64,000 nt of DNA from Achromobacter xylosoxidans A8 (GTDB lineage: Bacteria > Pseudomonadota > Gammaproteobacteria > Burkholderiales > Burkholderiaceae_B): NCBI RefSeq assembly GCF_000165835.1, contig NC_014640.1:3224001-3288000 (forward strand), given 5' to 3'. This document shows positions 32,869 to 41,847 of this stretch, in pieces. The translations under genes and the position numbers were made by a program. How positions within the stretch are numbered: the first letter of the stretch is position 1; every line of letters starts with the position of its first letter. The notes below the pieces were generated by a model. It did not search any database. It was not told where the DNA came from and saw only the letters and a list, made by a program, of their open reading frames with translations.

Positions 32869-32888
32869 GATAATTCTAATAAATTATC
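32869..32888. promoter_or_regulatory. Perfect dyad between the IclR gene and the catabolic cluster
   Basis: GATAATT (32869-32875), CTAATA, AATTATC (32882-32888): perfect 7 bp arms in an AT-rich part of the intergenic region, 73 bp before the TPP enzyme start. Size and spacing fit an IclR operator. The gene itself has a strong ribosome binding site (AAGGAGG at 32947-32953). Confidence 0.5.
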
Positions 32889-32961
32889 AGGCATCAATCT
32901 GCCTAAATGAATTGAACATTTATCAAATTACGATAAAGTAGCAAAAAAGGAGGCGGTAATC

Positions 32962-34509
32962 ATGAGCGGAGCGAGTGTCTTGCTGGAGGCCTTGCGCAAG
33001 CAGGGCGTGGAAGTCTGTTTCGCCAATCCCGGCACGACCGAGCTGGACTTGGTGCGGGCCATGGAAGAGGTGCCCGGCATGCGCTGCGTCGTCGGCCTGC
33101 AGGAGAACGTCTGCACCGGCGCGGCCGATGGCTACGGCCGCCTGACCGGCAAGCCGGCCGCGACCCTGCTGCATCTGGGGCCGGGATTCGCCAACGGCAT
33201 CGCCAATCTGCACAATGCGCGGCGCGCCCGCACCCCCATCGTCAACATCATCGGCGACCACGCCAGCTGGCACCTGGAGTGCGACGCGCCGCTGACCTCG
33301 GACATCGAGTCGCTGGCGCGCCCGGTATCGGGCTGGGTGCAACGCATCGCGTCCGCCCAGGACGCGGCCGGCGCCGCCCGCGCCGCCGTGCGGGCCAGCC
33401 TGGCCGATGGCGGCCAGGGCGCGACGCTGATCTTTCCGGCGGACTTCCAGGCGGAAAGCGTCACGGACGAATCCGCCGACGCCGCTGCCGACGGAGTCGC
33501 TACGGAACCTGTCGCATTCGATGCCGCCGCCGCATGGCAGCGCCTGAGCCGCGCGCAAAAGCCGCTGTTCCTGCTGGGCGGGGGCGGGCCGGCCAGCGGC
33601 CTGGGCCGCCGCGCGCAGATTGCCGCAGCGCGCCTGTGCGCGGCCTTGGGCGGTAAGGCTTATGCCGAGACCTTTCCCGCCAGATCGGAGCGCGGCCGGG
33701 GCCTGCCGGACTTCGACCGGCTGCCGTATTTTCCGGAACCCGCGCGCGCCGCGCTGGACGCTGCCGACCTGGTGGTGCTGGTGGGGGCGCTGCCGCCTGT
33801 GACCTATTTCGGCTATGCCGGCCACCCCAGCCGGCTGGTGCCGGCGGAGCGCCTGCTGGAACTGGCGGCGCCCGGCCAGGACGCCGCGTCGCGCCTGGAG
33901 GCGCTGGCCGAACTGGCCGGCGCGCCGGCTTTCGAGCCCGCCGCCGCGATGCTCCCCGAACCCGTCCCGGGCGTCTTGACGCCGCAGTCGATTGCCGCCG
34001 TGGTGGCGCGCGCTTTGCCGGATGACGCCATCGTCTCGGTCGAGGGCGGCACCTGCGGCTATCCGCTGTACGCCGCGTCCGCCGGCGCCGCGCCGCACAC
34101 GGTGCTGACCAATACCGGCGGCGCCATCGGCCAAGGCCTGCCCGTCGCCATGGGCGCGGCGATCGCCTGCCCGCAGCGCCGCGTGGTGGCCGTGCTGTCG
34201 GACGGCAGCACCCAATACACGATCCAGACGCTGTGGTCGCTGGCGCATGAAAACCTGCCGGTCACGGTGCTGATCGCCGCCAACCACCAGTACGCCATCC
34301 TGCGCAACGAGCTGCGCCGCGGCAATGCCGTGTTGGGCGAACGCGCCGCCGAACTGACGTCGCTGGACCGCCCGCGCATCGATTGGGTCGGGCTGGCCTC
34401 CAGCTACGGGGTGCAGGCCAGCCGCGCCGCCACCTCGGAAGAACTGGCCGCGCAGCTGGCGTCGGCGCTGCGCCAGCCGGGACCGGTCCTGATCGAGATG
34501 GCGCTGTAG
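32962..34509 (+). CDS. Thiamine diphosphate-dependent enzyme (acetolactate synthase large subunit-like)
   Basis: TPP enzyme of 515 residues, in the decarboxylase/acetolactate synthase/benzoylformate decarboxylase superfamily. The proton-relay glutamate is Glu48 (VVGLQENVCTGAADGYGR). The TPP-Mg motif reads SDGSTQYTIQTLWSLAHENLPVTVLIAAN, that is SDGS in place of the usual GDGS, with Asn at its end. The middle domain is short. It is somewhat shorter than biosynthetic acetolactate synthases (about 560-590), and there is no small subunit gene next to it, so a catabolic 2-oxo acid decarboxylase or carboligase is more likely. It opens a nine-gene same-strand cluster. Confidence 0.87.
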   Translation: MSGASVLLEALRKQGVEVCFANPGTTELDLVRAMEEVPGMRCVVGLQENVCTGAADGYGRLTGKPAATLLHLGPGFANGIANLHNARRARTPIVNIIGDHASWHLECDAPLTSDIESLARPVSGWVQRIASAQDAAGAARAAVRASLADGGQGATLIFPADFQAESVTDESADAAADGVATEPVAFDAAAAWQRLSRAQKPLFLLGGGGPASGLGRRAQIAAARLCAALGGKAYAETFPARSERGRGLPDFDRLPYFPEPARAALDAADLVVLVGALPPVTYFGYAGHPSRLVPAERLLELAAPGQDAASRLEALAELAGAPAFEPAAAMLPEPVPGVLTPQSIAAVVARALPDDAIVSVEGGTCGYPLYAASAGAAPHTVLTNTGGAIGQGLPVAMGAAIACPQRRVVAVLSDGSTQYTIQTLWSLAHENLPVTVLIAANHQYAILRNELRRGNAVLGERAAELTSLDRPRIDWVGLASSYGVQASRAATSEELAAQLASALRQPGPVLIEMAL

Positions 34510-34538
34510 GCGCCGCTATATATAAGGAGCTTCAAAGC

Positions 34539-35333
34539 ATGGACTTGCAACTCAAGGGGAAAGTCGCCGTGGTCACGGGCGGCAGCCTGGGCATCGGGCG
34601 CGCGGTGACGGAAGCGCTGGCGGCCGAGGGCGTGCGCGTGGCCATCGTGGCGCGCCGCCAGGCGCAGCTGGACGAAGTGGCGGCTGAAATCACCAAGGCC
34701 ACCGGCGTGGAGGTGCTGGGCGTGGCGGCCGACGTGTCGGACACGGCCCAGGTCAACGCCATGATGCAGCGCGTGGCCGAACACTTCGGCCGCATCGACA
34801 TTCTGGTCAACGGCGCGGCCCACCCCGGCGGCCTGGTACGCAGCGAGATCGACGAGGCCGATCCCGAAGGCCTGCTGGAAGACATCAACATCAAGGTGGT
34901 GGGCTATATGCGTTGCGCCAAGGCTGCGGCGCCGCACATGCGCCAGGGCGGCTTCGGCCGCATCGTCAACATCGGCGGCTTGACGGGACGCGGCAGCAAG
35001 CAGCTGTCGGGCATGCGCAATGTGGCCATCTGCCACATGACCAAGACCCTGTCCGACCAGTTGGGGCCGCACGGCATCACGGTCAACGTGATCCATCCGG
35101 GCGTGGTCGAAACGCCCCACATCCATGAGCTGTACGAAAAGGAAGCCGCCAAGCAGGGGCTGACCGCCGCCCAGGTCGAGGCCAACTACGCCCGCGCTAC
35201 GCCCATACGCCGGGTGCTGCAGCCGGCCGAGATCGCCGACGCGGTGCTGTTCCTGGCATCTCCGCGCGCGGGGGCCATTACCGGCGAATCGCTGGGGGTG
35301 GACGGCGGCATCACGCGCGGCATCTTTCTTTGA
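34539..35333 (+). CDS. SDR-family protein with a degraded catalytic site
   Basis: Short-chain dehydrogenase/reductase fold of 264 residues. The nucleotide-binding motif GGSLGIG (residues 14-20), the LVNGAAH segment (NAG motif variant) and the C-terminal ITGESLGVDGG are typical. The catalytic residues are not: where the family has Ser and Tyr-x3-Lys, this protein has Gly (about 147, NIGGLTG) and Cys165 with Lys169 (NVAICHMTK). It may bind NAD(P)H without classic dehydrogenase chemistry, or use other residues. A good ribosome binding site (AAGGAG at 34524) precedes the ATG. Confidence 0.85.
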   Translation: MDLQLKGKVAVVTGGSLGIGRAVTEALAAEGVRVAIVARRQAQLDEVAAEITKATGVEVLGVAADVSDTAQVNAMMQRVAEHFGRIDILVNGAAHPGGLVRSEIDEADPEGLLEDINIKVVGYMRCAKAAAPHMRQGGFGRIVNIGGLTGRGSKQLSGMRNVAICHMTKTLSDQLGPHGITVNVIHPGVVETPHIHELYEKEAAKQGLTAAQVEANYARATPIRRVLQPAEIADAVLFLASPRAGAITGESLGVDGGITRGIFL

Positions 35334-35362
35334 ACCGCTGATTCTTGTTCGGGAGTCTGGAT

Positions 35363-36403
35363 ATGCAAGGCACGATACTGGTCGGCACGGCTGGCCAAGG
35401 AATACTGCGCAGCGTGGACGACGGCGCCACCTGGCATCGTCTGGGGCTGAAGGAAGCGATCGAGTTCGACGGCACCGTGCGCAGCCTGGCCGTGGACCCG
35501 GCCGACCCGCGCCGCGTGTTTGCCGGCGCGGACGTCGGTATGTGCGTCAGCACCGACGGCGGCGCGCATTTCACCCGGGTCGACAGCCCCATGGACGGCA
35601 TGACCGTCTGGGCCATCGCCATCGACCCCAAGAATCCGCGGCGCATGTACGCGGGCACCGGCGCGCCGTCGCGCGCCGCCATGTTCCGTTCGGTGGACGG
35701 CGGCGCGAGTTGGCAGCGGCTGTCGCCGGAACTGCCCGAGTTCTGCCGTGGCGTGAACCGCCCGCGCATCCTGTCGGTCTGCGTCGATCCGGACGACGGC
35801 CGCGAAGTCTGGTTCGGGGTCGAGGAAGGGGGCCTTTGGCACAGCCGCGATGGCGGCGATAGCTGGTCGCGCCAGGACGAGGAGGGCAATGCGGATGCCA
35901 TTGCCAACCCCGACATCCATTGCGTCGCGGTGCTGCCGGCCACGGCCAGCGCGCCCAAGACCGCCATGGTGCTGACCGTGAACTCCGTCTACCTCAGCGA
36001 GGACGGCCGGCGCTGGGACGGCGTGGCGTCGAAGTCGCGCTTCGATGGCATGTACTACACCCGTACCGTGCAGGCGCTGCCCGACGATCCCGACGCGCTG
36101 CTGTTGGCCATCGGCGACGGCACGCCCGGCACGCGCAGCAAGATCTACCGCTCGTCCGACCGGGGCCGCAACTGGCAGCCGGCATTGCTGCACACCGCGC
36201 CCAATTCCACCTTCTGGGCCTTCGGCGTGCACGCCGCCGATCCGCGGCTGGCCTTTGCCGGCACCAAGTACGGCCATCTGTTCCGCTCTACCGACGGCGG
36301 CCGCAGCTGGTTCAAGGAATGGCGCGATTTCAGCGAAATCACCGCCGTGGCCTGGACGCCGTACGCCGCGCCCGTGACCGCGCATCCCCAGTCCATCAAC
36401 TGA
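35363..36403 (+). CDS. BNR/Asp-box beta-propeller protein
   Basis: Protein of 346 residues made of repeated blades with Asp-box motifs (SVDDGATW, STDGGAHF, SVDGGASW, SRDGGDSW, SSDRGRNW, STDGGRSW), as in sialidases, sortilin-like and plant HCF136 proteins. I count six such boxes, so a seven-bladed or two-part propeller is likely. No signal peptide is visible, which is unusual because most relatives are exported. The ATG at 35363 follows GGGAG; a TTG at 35345 is less likely. Its role in a catabolic cluster is unknown; propellers can act as lactonases or scaffold proteins. Confidence 0.82.
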   Translation: MQGTILVGTAGQGILRSVDDGATWHRLGLKEAIEFDGTVRSLAVDPADPRRVFAGADVGMCVSTDGGAHFTRVDSPMDGMTVWAIAIDPKNPRRMYAGTGAPSRAAMFRSVDGGASWQRLSPELPEFCRGVNRPRILSVCVDPDDGREVWFGVEEGGLWHSRDGGDSWSRQDEEGNADAIANPDIHCVAVLPATASAPKTAMVLTVNSVYLSEDGRRWDGVASKSRFDGMYYTRTVQALPDDPDALLLAIGDGTPGTRSKIYRSSDRGRNWQPALLHTAPNSTFWAFGVHAADPRLAFAGTKYGHLFRSTDGGRSWFKEWRDFSEITAVAWTPYAAPVTAHPQSIN

Positions 36404-36423
36404 TATCCAAGCCCGAGACCGCC

Positions 36424-36909
36424 ATGTCCACGAATACCACGCTTGCGCCGGCAGACCGCCGGCCGCGCATCGCGCGCACCCACCTGGCCCTGTTCGTGCG
36501 GGACCCCTTCGCTTCGGCGCCCTGGTACGAATCCGTGCTGGGCATGCAGGAGACGGCGCGCGGCGAGCAATGGGTGTTCCTGTCCTTCGGGCGCAAGCAC
36601 CACGACATCGCCCTGATCCGCGCGGCCGAAGGCGAGCCCGCCCGCGGCCCGGTCAACATGCAGCACTACGGCCTGGAGATCGAGGGCGACGTGGACGAAC
36701 TGCGCCGCCTGTACGGCATGTTGCTGGCCAAGGGCGTGGAGGTGGTGAAGATCACCGACCACAAGGTGGGCTACGGGCTGTATTTCACCGACCCCGACGG
36801 CCACCGCTTCGAATTCTTCTGCGAGACCGTGCACGGCGACGAAGAGGGCAAGCAGGTCCTGCACGACCACAACGCGCCCAGCGTCCCGATGACGCTGGAA
36901 CCCCTTTGA
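36424..36909 (+). CDS. One-domain VOC protein, possible ring-cleaving dioxygenase
   Basis: Protein of 161 residues with the vicinal oxygen chelate fold. Candidate metal ligands form a two-His one-Glu triad: His20 (ARTHLALFVRD), His81 (NMQHYGLEIEG) and Glu130 (GHRFEFFCE). The stretch VGYGLYFTDPDGHRFEFF resembles extradiol dioxygenases of the CatE/BphC type, but those usually have two or four modules and nearly 300 residues. It could be a one-domain dioxygenase, an isomerase or a lyase. Its place next to a flavin hydroxylase and an alpha/beta hydrolase supports ring cleavage. Confidence 0.82.
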   Translation: MSTNTTLAPADRRPRIARTHLALFVRDPFASAPWYESVLGMQETARGEQWVFLSFGRKHHDIALIRAAEGEPARGPVNMQHYGLEIEGDVDELRRLYGMLLAKGVEVVKITDHKVGYGLYFTDPDGHRFEFFCETVHGDEEGKQVLHDHNAPSVPMTLEPL

Positions 36910-36958
36910 TCACCCGCGCGGCGCATCCATTCCCGACCCGACATTTTCTGGAGCATCC

Positions 36959-37561
36959 ATGAGCAACACCAACTTCGGCCCTTACCACATCCGCAAATGG
37001 TATTTGCAGATCGAAGACACCCTGGCCACCGAGACCGGCGAACCGGCTGACGGCGAACCGCTGCGCAAGATTGTCATCGCGGCGGCGCTGCACAACCCCT
37101 ATGCGGGCCGGTTCGAGCGCGACCTGTCGGCCTACGTCGAACCCTCGGGCATGCTGGGCGAGGAATTCGGCCGGCGCGTCATCGCAGCGGCCGGCGGCCA
37201 GCCGCTGGAAAGCTACGGCAAGGCTTGCGTGGTGGGCACGGACGGCGAGTACGAGCACGGCAATGCGCTGCTGACCACCATCTTCGCCGAACCCGTGCGT
37301 GCGGCGCTTGGTGGCGGCAAGGCCTGGGTCCCGTCCACCGGCAAGCGCGGCGGCCCTGGCACCGTCATCGACATTCCGCTGGCGCATAAGGACGCGCTTT
37401 ATGTCCGTTCGCACTACGACAGCGTGACCGCGCTGTTCGGCGACGCGCCCAACCGCGACGAAGTGCTGATCGCCTTCGCCTTCGCCACCCGCGGCCGCCT
37501 GCATGCGCGCCTGGGCGGGATTCCCGCCAGCGAAATCCAGGGCAAAGACGGACTCTGCTGA
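36959..37561 (+). CDS. DUF1185 (AA_synth) family protein
   Basis: Protein of 200 residues of the family labelled amino acid synthesis (PF06684/DUF1185), whose reaction is not established. Visible features are IRKWYLQIEDTLAT at the start, ALHNPYAGRFERDLSAYVEPSG, GKACVVGTDGEYEHGNALLTT and IDIPLAHKDALYVRSHYD. Family members tend to occur in catabolic and transport gene clusters and may be ring-opening or amide-cleaving enzymes, but that is not proven. No signal peptide. The next gene starts 11 bp downstream. Confidence 0.83.
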   Translation: MSNTNFGPYHIRKWYLQIEDTLATETGEPADGEPLRKIVIAAALHNPYAGRFERDLSAYVEPSGMLGEEFGRRVIAAAGGQPLESYGKACVVGTDGEYEHGNALLTTIFAEPVRAALGGGKAWVPSTGKRGGPGTVIDIPLAHKDALYVRSHYDSVTALFGDAPNRDEVLIAFAFATRGRLHARLGGIPASEIQGKDGLC

Positions 37562-37572
37562 AGGAACCCGAC

Positions 37573-38415
37573 ATGCAACGCCGCGACACCGACATCGCCG
37601 TCAACGGCATGACCCTGCATCTGACCGAGTGGGGCCCGCAGGACGGGCGTCCGCTATTCATGCTGCATGGCATCCGCGGCTACGCCGAGACCTTTGCCGG
37701 CATCGCGCAGGCCTTGCAGCCGGACTTCCGCGTGCTGGCCTATGACCAGCGCGGCCGCGGCGCCAGCAGCTGGGATCCGGGGCGCAACTACTACACCGAC
37801 GCCTACGTGGACGACCTGGCGGGCGTGGCCGACGCCCTGGGCCTGGAAAGTTTCGACCTGTTGGGCCATTCGATGGGCGGCATTGCCGCCATCGTCTTCG
37901 CCGCCCGCTATCCGCAGCGCGTGCGGCGCCTGATCGTCGAGGACGCCGGACCCGCCGCGTTCGAAGGCAGCGCGGGGGCGGCGCGCATCCAGCGCGAACT
38001 GCGCGAGACGCCCGCGTCCTTTCCGGACATCGACGCGGCCCGCGAGTACCTGCGCGCCTTGCGGCCCAGCGTGACCGAAGCCGCCCGCGAGGAACGGCTG
38101 CGCCACATGCTGAAGGAGGATGGATCGGGCGGCTGGACCTGGCGTCATGACCACGCCGGCATCGCCGCCACCCGGCTGGATCCCGATCCGGCGCGCGTGG
38201 TGGACCTGTGGCCGCAGGTCCAGGCGCTGGCCTGTCCGACGCTGGTGGTGCGCGGCGGGCGCTCGGACTACCTGCAAGCCCAGACCGCCTGCGACATGGC
38301 GGCGCGCAACCCGAACCTGGAGTGGATCGAGATCGCCGGCGCCGGCCATTACATCCACGACGACCAGCCCGAGGTCTTCAATCAGGCCGTGGGCGGGTTC
38401 CTGCGGCGCGCCTGA
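37573..38415 (+). CDS. Alpha/beta-fold hydrolase
   Basis: Hydrolase of 280 residues. The oxyanion segment MLHGIRGY and the nucleophile elbow GHSMGG (Ser about 98) are clear; the acid and base are expected at Asp near VVRGGRSDYL and His in GAGHYIHDDQPE. The fold and size fit the MhpC/dienelactone hydrolase-like group that cleaves C-C bonds in meta-cleavage products, but esterases look similar at this level. In this cluster it could act on the ring-cleavage product made upstream. No signal peptide. Confidence 0.88.
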   Translation: MQRRDTDIAVNGMTLHLTEWGPQDGRPLFMLHGIRGYAETFAGIAQALQPDFRVLAYDQRGRGASSWDPGRNYYTDAYVDDLAGVADALGLESFDLLGHSMGGIAAIVFAARYPQRVRRLIVEDAGPAAFEGSAGAARIQRELRETPASFPDIDAAREYLRALRPSVTEAAREERLRHMLKEDGSGGWTWRHDHAGIAATRLDPDPARVVDLWPQVQALACPTLVVRGGRSDYLQAQTACDMAARNPNLEWIEIAGAGHYIHDDQPEVFNQAVGGFLRRA

Positions 38416-38461
38416 CCCGCCGCCCGCAAGGCCAACAACAAGAATCCAAGGGAGAGCCAAT

Positions 38462-40147
38462 ATGGCGCATATCGTAGAAGTGCCGGTGCTGGTGGTGGGC
38501 GCCGGGCCGGTCGGCGTGACGCTGGCCAACCTGCTGGGCAGCTATGGCGTGGAAACGCTGGTGCTGGAGCGCAACCAGGACGTGCTGGACTTTCCGCGCG
38601 CGGTGGGCCTGGACGACGAGGCCATGCGCACTTTCCAGAGTGCGGGCCTGGCCGACGAGATGCTGCGCGACATGATCCAGAACGTGCCCATGCGCATGTA
38701 CACGCGCACCAAGCGCTGCTTCGCCGAGATCCTGCCGGCCACGCGCGAGTTCGGCTGGTATCGCCGAAACCTGTTTTCGCAGCCGCTGGGAGAACGCACC
38801 TTGCGCGCCGGGCTGCGGCGTTTTCCGCATGTGACGCTGGAGCTGGGCAGCGAGCTGCTGTCGCTGCAGCAGGACGAGCGCGGCGTCACGGTGCGGGTGC
38901 GCCAGGCCGACGGCGCCGAGCGCGAGATCCGCGCGCAGTACCTGCTGGCCGCCGACGGCGGGCGCAGCACGGTGCGCGAACGCCTCTTGCAGCTGCCGTT
39001 CGACGGCAACACGCATCCGCGCAAGTGGGTGGTCATCGAATGCGACCAGGATCCGCTGGACGCGCCTTACACCGCGCTGCATTGCGAGCCACGCCGCCCC
39101 TATGTCTGCCTGCGCCTGCCTTACGGCCTGCGGCGCTGGGAATTCATGCTGTTCCCGGGCGAGGACGGCGAGCAGATGCTGCAGCCGGAAAAAGTGCGGG
39201 AACTGCTGCGCCACCACGTGGCCGACCCCAGTAAGCTCAACGTCATCCGTGCCCGCGTCTATACCCACAATTCCCGCGTGGCGCGCAGCTTCGTCTCGGG
39301 CCGCGTCTGCCTAGCGGGCGACGCCGCGCACCTGACCCCTCCCTGGATCGGCCAGGGTCTGAACGCCGGCCTGCGCGACGCCTTCAACCTGGCCTGGAAG
39401 GTGGCCTGGATCGTGCAAGGCCGCCTGGATCCGGCCGCCTTGCAGAGCTACCACGACGAACGCCACAGCCACGCGCGCGCCATGATCTCGCTAGCTGACA
39501 TGTTCGGCGCCATGCTGTCGCAGACCAACCCCGTGCTGGCGGCGTTGCGCGACACGTTCTTCATGTCGATCCGGAACATTCCGAAGATTCGGGACTATGT
39601 GCTGCAGATGAAATTCAAGCCCATGCCGCGCTATAGCCGTGGCGTGGTGGGCGACAGCGCCGACAAGACGCAGCGCGAGTGCATCGGCCGCATGTTCATC
39701 CAGCCGCTGGTCGAATGCGAGAACGGCGCCACGCAGCGCCTGGACGAAGCGCTGGGCGCGGGATTCGCCCTGATAGGCTGGCGCCGCGATCCGCGCGCCG
39801 GGCTGCCGCCGGCCCTGCGGGCGCAACTGGACAAGCTGGGCTGCCGTTACGTGGCGGCGCAGCGCGCGCGCAGCGGTTGCGATCCCGACGAGCTGCAGGC
39901 TGGAGCCTTGCCCGTGCTGCAGGACACGGAAAATGCGCTGCATTTCTGGTTCCAGCGCACACGCGCCGACTGGGTGCTGGTGCGTCCCGACCGCTACGTG
40001 GCGGCGCTGGGCCGTAGCGAGGACGCGGCCGACGCCCTGGGCCGCTTTGCGGCCCGCTTCGTGCCTGGGGCAACCCAGGCAGCCGCCCGGCTGGCGGACA
40101 GCGCCGTACACGCGCCCGGGGCCATCCTGAACGGAGCGCAGCCATGA
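38462..40147 (+). CDS. FAD-dependent aromatic hydroxylase (MhpA-like)
   Basis: Class A flavoprotein monooxygenase of 561 residues similar to 3-(3-hydroxyphenyl)propionate hydroxylase. It has the Rossmann motif VLVVGAGPVGVTLANLLGSYG (about residues 8-28), the ERNQ end of the first FAD fold, the DG motif (AADGGRSTVR) and the second FAD motif GRVCLAGDAAHLTPPWIGQGLNAG (about residue 280-303). The C-terminal thioredoxin-like domain is present, as in MhpA. It should use NAD(P)H and O2 to add a hydroxyl group ortho or para to an existing phenol. The stop overlaps the start of the sulfatase gene (ATGA). Confidence 0.9.
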   Translation: MAHIVEVPVLVVGAGPVGVTLANLLGSYGVETLVLERNQDVLDFPRAVGLDDEAMRTFQSAGLADEMLRDMIQNVPMRMYTRTKRCFAEILPATREFGWYRRNLFSQPLGERTLRAGLRRFPHVTLELGSELLSLQQDERGVTVRVRQADGAEREIRAQYLLAADGGRSTVRERLLQLPFDGNTHPRKWVVIECDQDPLDAPYTALHCEPRRPYVCLRLPYGLRRWEFMLFPGEDGEQMLQPEKVRELLRHHVADPSKLNVIRARVYTHNSRVARSFVSGRVCLAGDAAHLTPPWIGQGLNAGLRDAFNLAWKVAWIVQGRLDPAALQSYHDERHSHARAMISLADMFGAMLSQTNPVLAALRDTFFMSIRNIPKIRDYVLQMKFKPMPRYSRGVVGDSADKTQRECIGRMFIQPLVECENGATQRLDEALGAGFALIGWRRDPRAGLPPALRAQLDKLGCRYVAAQRARSGCDPDELQAGALPVLQDTENALHFWFQRTRADWVLVRPDRYVAALGRSEDAADALGRFAARFVPGATQAAARLADSAVHAPGAILNGAQP

Positions 40148-41739
40148 ACGCGTCCGCCCCGGCCGCGACCCCCAAGGTACGCAACGTGCTGTTCATTATG
40201 TGCGACCAGCTGCGCGCCGATCACCTGTCCTGTTACGGCGGCGCCGGCGCTTTGCGCACGCCCAATATCGACCGGCTGGCGCGCTTGGGGGTGCAGTACG
40301 ACCGGGCTTACGTGACGTCCGCGGTCTGCGGCCCGTCGCGCGCGTCCTACTACACCGGCCGCTATCCGCTGTCGCACCGCGTCACCTGGAACCGCGTGCC
40401 GCATCCGGTGGATGAATGGTGCCTGGGCGAGTACCTGGCCCAGGCCGGCTTGCCGCTGCACTTGCTGGGCAAGACGCACTTCGTGCCGGACCGCGCCGGA
40501 TTGCGCGCCAAGGGCTACGCCGCCGAAGACGAGCAACGCTTCCTGCAGGGCGGATTCGTGCCAATCGAACGCTACGACGGCCATTTCGAACTGGCCAAGG
40601 ACAGCGCGTACCGCCGCTACCTGCGCGAACGCGGCTACGACAGCGAGCGGCCCTGGGAAGACTACGTGGTAGGCAGCCAGGCGGCCGACGGCAGCCTCGC
40701 CAGCGGCTGGCTGATGCGCAACGCGCCGCTGCCGGCCAGGGTGGACGCGGCCGATTCCGAGACGGCCTACCTTACCGACCGGGCCCTGGGTTTCATGCAG
40801 GAGCAGGGCGACCAGCCGTGGGCGCTGCATCTGTCATACATCAAACCGCACTGGCCCTACAAGGCGCCGGCGCCGTACCACGCCCTGTTTGGCGCGGAAG
40901 ATTGCGAGCCGCCGGTGCGTTCGCAGGCGGAACGGGAACGTCCGCATCCGGTGCACGGCGCCTACCAGCGGCTGGAGGAGTCGGAGTCCTTCGCCCGCGA
41001 CGAGGTCTGGCGCAGCATCCGGCCGGTCTACATGGGGCTGGTCAAGCAGATCGACGACCAGATCGGCCGCGTGCTGGACTTCCTGGAGCGCAGCGGCCGG
41101 CTGAAGGACACCTTGATCCTGTTCACCTCGGACCACGGCGACCACCTGGGCGACCACTGGCTGGGCGAAAAGGAATATTTCTACGACAGCGCCATGCGCG
41201 TGCCTTGCCTGGTCTATGACCCCGCGGCCGCGGCGGATGCGACCCGCGGCACTCGCAGCGACGCTTTTGTCGAGTGCATAGACATCGTCCCCACGGTGCT
41301 GGACGCGCTCGACCTGCCACCCCAGGCGCACCGCATCGAGGGCCGGTCGCTGCTGCCCGGGATTCGCGGGGAGTCCGGTTCGGCGCCGCCCGCGCGCGAG
41401 TACGTGATCGGCAGCCTGGACTACGCCTACCGCGAGGCCCGATTGTTCCTGGGGCGCGGCGAGCGGGAATGCACCGGCCTGATGGTGCGCGACGAGCGCT
41501 ACAAGTACCTGCACTGGCAAGGCTATCGCAGCCAATTGTTCGATCTGCGCGACGACCCGGGCGAACTGCATGATCTGGGCGCCGATCCGGGCATGGCGCC
41601 GGTCGCGGCCCGGATGCGCTCGGCGCTGCTGGACTGGCACCAGGGTTTGAAGCGCCGCGCCAGCGAAACCGACGAGGAGGTGCGCGAGCGCACGCATGCG
41701 CACGAACGGATGATGGGCATTCTGATCGGCCGCTGGTGA
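40144..41739 (+). CDS. Sulfatase-family hydrolase (sulfate or phosphonate/phosphodiester)
   Basis: Alkaline phosphatase-superfamily hydrolase of 531 residues. The formylglycine site is Cys62 in VCGPSRASYYTGRYP (CxPxR form). Metal-binding parts are FIMCDQLRADHLSCYGG at the start and TSDHGDHLGDHWLGEKEYFYD. The DQLRAD start is closer to choline sulfatase and phosphonate monoester hydrolase than to classic arylsulfatases, so substrate class is open. The enzyme needs a Cys-to-formylglycine maturase encoded elsewhere. No signal peptide, so it acts in the cytoplasm on an imported ester. Co-translation with the flavin hydroxylase (ATGA) suggests consecutive steps. Confidence 0.88.
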   Translation: MNASAPAATPKVRNVLFIMCDQLRADHLSCYGGAGALRTPNIDRLARLGVQYDRAYVTSAVCGPSRASYYTGRYPLSHRVTWNRVPHPVDEWCLGEYLAQAGLPLHLLGKTHFVPDRAGLRAKGYAAEDEQRFLQGGFVPIERYDGHFELAKDSAYRRYLRERGYDSERPWEDYVVGSQAADGSLASGWLMRNAPLPARVDAADSETAYLTDRALGFMQEQGDQPWALHLSYIKPHWPYKAPAPYHALFGAEDCEPPVRSQAERERPHPVHGAYQRLEESESFARDEVWRSIRPVYMGLVKQIDDQIGRVLDFLERSGRLKDTLILFTSDHGDHLGDHWLGEKEYFYDSAMRVPCLVYDPAAAADATRGTRSDAFVECIDIVPTVLDALDLPPQAHRIEGRSLLPGIRGESGSAPPAREYVIGSLDYAYREARLFLGRGERECTGLMVRDERYKYLHWQGYRSQLFDLRDDPGELHDLGADPGMAPVAARMRSALLDWHQGLKRRASETDEEVRERTHAHERMMGILIGRW

Positions 41740-41847
41740 AGCGCGCCGGTCCTGATCTGGGTTTCCAGCCGTCCAGGGCCGTTCTGGCCCCGGGCGGCAA
41801 TTCAGTCGCCGGCTTCGACCGGAACGACGCATACAAGGGGAAGTACC

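Noticed and set aside
33000..34509. Acetolactate synthase of branched-chain amino acid synthesis
   Set aside because: No small subunit gene, shorter protein and a catabolic setting; kept as a general TPP enzyme.
35186..36385. Reverse-strand frame opposite the BNR propeller gene
   Set aside because: No motif; the forward frame has regular Asp-box repeats.
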